A stretch of 22,934 bases of DNA from G963674505 sp964575975 (GTDB lineage: Bacteria > Desulfobacterota > Desulfobacteria > Desulfobacterales > SKZT01). The stretch is taken from positions 1 through 22,934 of the forward strand of contig CAZNTU010000086.1 in assembly GCA_964575975.1 (NCBI GenBank), written 5' to 3'. Under the pieces are notes generated by a model that saw only the letters and a list, made by a program, of their open reading frames with translations, ran no database searches and had not been told where the DNA came from. Within the stretch, counting starts at the first letter, position 1; the number at the start of each line of letters is the position of its first letter. The translations under genes were made by a program, and so were the position numbers. Positions 21,116 to 22,934 of this stretch are shown in pieces.

Positions 21116-22934
21116 CGAGTTTTCCTTTCAAGTTCGTACGGTTCCGGGCCGCCTTCGATTTGCACACGGCGAAAGCCCGGTACGGCCGCCACGATAAGGC
21201 CGGGTTTTTTTCTCCAGTCAGCGGATACCGATAAAAAGACGCGTTTTTTTTCGATTGCGAGTTTTACGGTCGCATCGCCGTGGGGAGTCGGCGTGGGACC
21301 GAAAACGACTTCGTCGTCGGAATCGAGCCACATGGGATCGATTCCCGACCCCAAGATCAATCGGTCGTCCTCTTCGCGAACGAACATGTTGCGAACGATC
21401 ATGATCCATTCGGCCGCGGCCCACCCGTGTTGACCGTCGCCCATGCATCCGCCTTTCGTGATCGGGTGTATGGCCTCGGGCCATTGGCCCGTCGGCGAGG
21501 CCAAATCGGCGGCGGCGCGCACTAAAAACGAAAACTTCGAGTCCCCGGCCCGAAGAAGCGTCTGGGCGATGTCCAAAGTGAGATAGGCATTGATGCCCGA
21601 ATGGATCATATCCTGGAAAAAGCCCCCCGAATGAAAGCAGTTTTCGATCAGGAATTCCACTGTCCTAAGAATCCTGGGATCGCCTTCTTTGACAAGCCGC
21701 AGGGGATAGTCCGCCGCGAGGGAGCCTACTGATCCGGCGTCCATTCTTCGGTTGGGCGACGCCGGTATAGCCCCTCCCGATCTCTTTTCGGGAATGTTCC
21801 CGATGCTTTTCCAAATATCCAATTCGAACAGCGCGGCTTCCGCCTTCAATTTCGCGGCCTCCGCCTTCCTGCCGTACCTTTCCGCCATGGATGCCGCGCA
21901 TTTCAGGCCGCTCAAGCTCCAGAAGTCGTCCCAATAATAATAGTCGTTGGGTCCCAGATGCTCGGCGCTGAAACCCGGAGGGAGAAGGCCGGGGTGCCGA
22001 GATCCGTTCGCGTTTTCCCGTCTTTTCCGACGTATCCAGTTTGCTGCGTCCATCGCGGCGTTGAACCATTTTCGCGGGACCTCTTCTCCCGTAAGTTCCA
22101 GATACCGATGCATTATCCAAAGCACTTGGCCGTTCGAGTCCCATTCCCCTTTCTGCGATTTGAAATATCCGCCGATCGTCTGGCGCTTGTCGAAATCGTC
22201 GATGATCGAGCGGCTTTTCCCTGTCAAATTCAAAGCCAGCAAAGCGTTGACCATCAGGCATGCGTCCCGGAACCAGAACCGTCTGTAGGTATACGGTCCG
22301 GGATACGGTTCGTTGGCCGACAGCATGATCAGCGTGCGCTTGCTAGTTTCGTAAAGGTCCAGATAAAGTTTGTCCGGGGCGACAAGCTTGGCTGTTTTAT
22401 CAAGGTAGAAATTCCACTCTCGAGATTTCGGGACGAATCCCGGAAACTCCCTTTTCAGTTCGTCCCCCAGAGGCATGCGAAAACGAACTTCCTTTTCGAC
22501 TCCGGGACGAAGTTTGTAGACGCCGGCCCCGTTGGCGAGCCCGATGTTGCATTCGACCGAAATGTCGTCGGCGTCCTGGTCCAGTTTCAGAAAAACGTCG
22601 CCTTCGTCGTAGGTTGACAGCACGACCCTGTCCGGCGCCTTGTCCGACTTGATGGATACGGAATCGTTTACGGACCATTTTTTCGAGATCCTGTCGAAAG
22701 AGAGGGTTTCCACGAATTGAATACCTTCCGGATTATAGGGCCTGATGGAAAAAACCAGGCTGGCTTGACGAGCGGTCAAGCCAGCCGCTCGGATTTCCAA
22801 TTCGGGGCCGTTCTCGGCCACGACCATTTCGACTGCGGTTTCCAGTTTCAGACCTTTTACCTCGGCAACGGTTTTCACCGTCAGATTGCCGTCCTTGCAT
22901 AATTTCTGGTCCACCGTATCCAATCTGGAAGGGA
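21112..22934 (-). CDS. (Alpha/alpha)6-barrel glycosidase-like protein, 5' end outside the window
   Basis: About 606 residues are visible and the frame is open to the window edge, so the true start lies to the right. A beta-sandwich-like part (roughly the first 160 visible residues) precedes an (alpha/alpha)6 toroid typical of glucoamylase and glycogen-debranching relatives. Landmarks are YTYRRFWFRDACL, WDSNGQVLWIMHRYLELTGEE, NDYYYWDDFWSLSG and GQWPEAIHP, then GDGQHGWAAAEW. A final beta part of about 75 residues follows LILGSGID. The Asp of FRD and the Glu of WPEAIHP are candidate catalytic acids; I cannot be sure it is catalytic, since related proteins act in glycolipid or polysaccharide handling. 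It overlaps the GT4 gene by an ATGA, which suggests that the two work on the same glycan. Confidence 0.87.
   Translation of the reverse strand, partial: PSRLDTVDQKLCKDGNLTVKTVAEVKGLKLETAVEMVVAENGPELEIRAAGLTARQASLVFSIRPYNPEGIQFVETLSFDRISKKWSVNDSVSIKSDKAPDRVVLSTYDEGDVFLKLDQDADDISVECNIGLANGAGVYKLRPGVEKEVRFRMPLGDELKREFPGFVPKSREWNFYLDKTAKLVAPDKLYLDLYETSKRTLIMLSANEPYPGPYTYRRFWFRDACLMVNALLALNLTGKSRSIIDDFDKRQTIGGYFKSQKGEWDSNGQVLWIMHRYLELTGEEVPRKWFNAAMDAANWIRRKRRENANGSRHPGLLPPGFSAEHLGPNDYYYWDDFWSLSGLKCAASMAERYGRKAEAAKLKAEAALFELDIWKSIGNIPEKRSGGAIPASPNRRMDAGSVGSLAADYPLRLVKEGDPRILRTVEFLIENCFHSGGFFQDMIHSGINAYLTLDIAQTLLRAGDSKFSFLVRAAADLASPTGQWPEAIHPITKGGCMGDGQHGWAAAEWIMIVRNMFVREEDDRLILGSGIDPMWLDSDDEVVFGPTPTPHGDATVKLAIEKKRVFLSVSADWRKKPGLIVAAVPGFRRVQIEGGPEPYELERKTR

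Overview
The window reads as ordinary bacterial chromosome of moderate to fairly high GC, densely coded on both strands. A predicted lipoprotein with a lipobox (13214-14065) and standard sigma70-type promoters fit a diderm bacterium. The gene set (flotillin/NfeD pair, Uup, a BirA-controlled BioYMN importer, an NSS symporter with a tiny partner peptide, a TraB/Tiki-type membrane protein, a LOG-domain fusion) does not point to a specific phylum. I cannot place the organism more precisely from sequence alone. No rRNA, tRNA, CRISPR array, transposase or integrase was seen.

Layout, left to right. At 1-1450 (minus strand) lie the start of an unknown gene and an AAA ATPase/DUF4143 gene, whose promoter carries three palindromes spaced exactly 31 bp apart. 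A palindromic repeat and a terminator (1500-1623) separate it from a minus-strand nfeD-flotillin operon (1636-3807) and the minus-strand ABC-F gene uup (3926-5815). From 6062 to 9148 runs a plus-strand biotin operon: birA, bioY, bioM and bioN, with a strong candidate BirA operator over its promoter. A comparatively A/T-rich AbrB-VapC toxin-antitoxin pair (9183-9847) follows on the minus strand.

A HEAT-repeat gene (10208-11011, plus) faces a minus-strand NSS symporter and its 30-residue membrane partner (11208-12971). Between them is a decayed response-regulator receiver fragment (11012-11207). A three-PASTA lipoprotein (13214-14065, plus) converges on an orphan CbbQ/NorQ-type AAA+ ATPase (14062-14880, minus). 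From 14977 to 19077 there is a plus-strand run: a TraB-family membrane protein, a 655-residue LOG-domain fusion, and a PrmA-like methyltransferase with an unusual N-terminus. The right end holds a small membrane protein of unknown function and a translationally coupled minus-strand pair: an (alpha/alpha)6 glycosidase-like protein, cut by the window edge, and a GT4 glycosyltransferase.

How the genes work together. The clearest circuit is biotin uptake: BirA should sense biotin and repress its own operon, which encodes a complete three-part ECF importer. The flotillin/NfeD pair is a membrane-microdomain module. The symporter and its small peptide form a two-component transporter in which residues of the sodium-1 site are altered. 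The most novel material is the TraB, LOG-fusion, PrmA-like run, where two of three proteins have domain arrangements I do not recognise.
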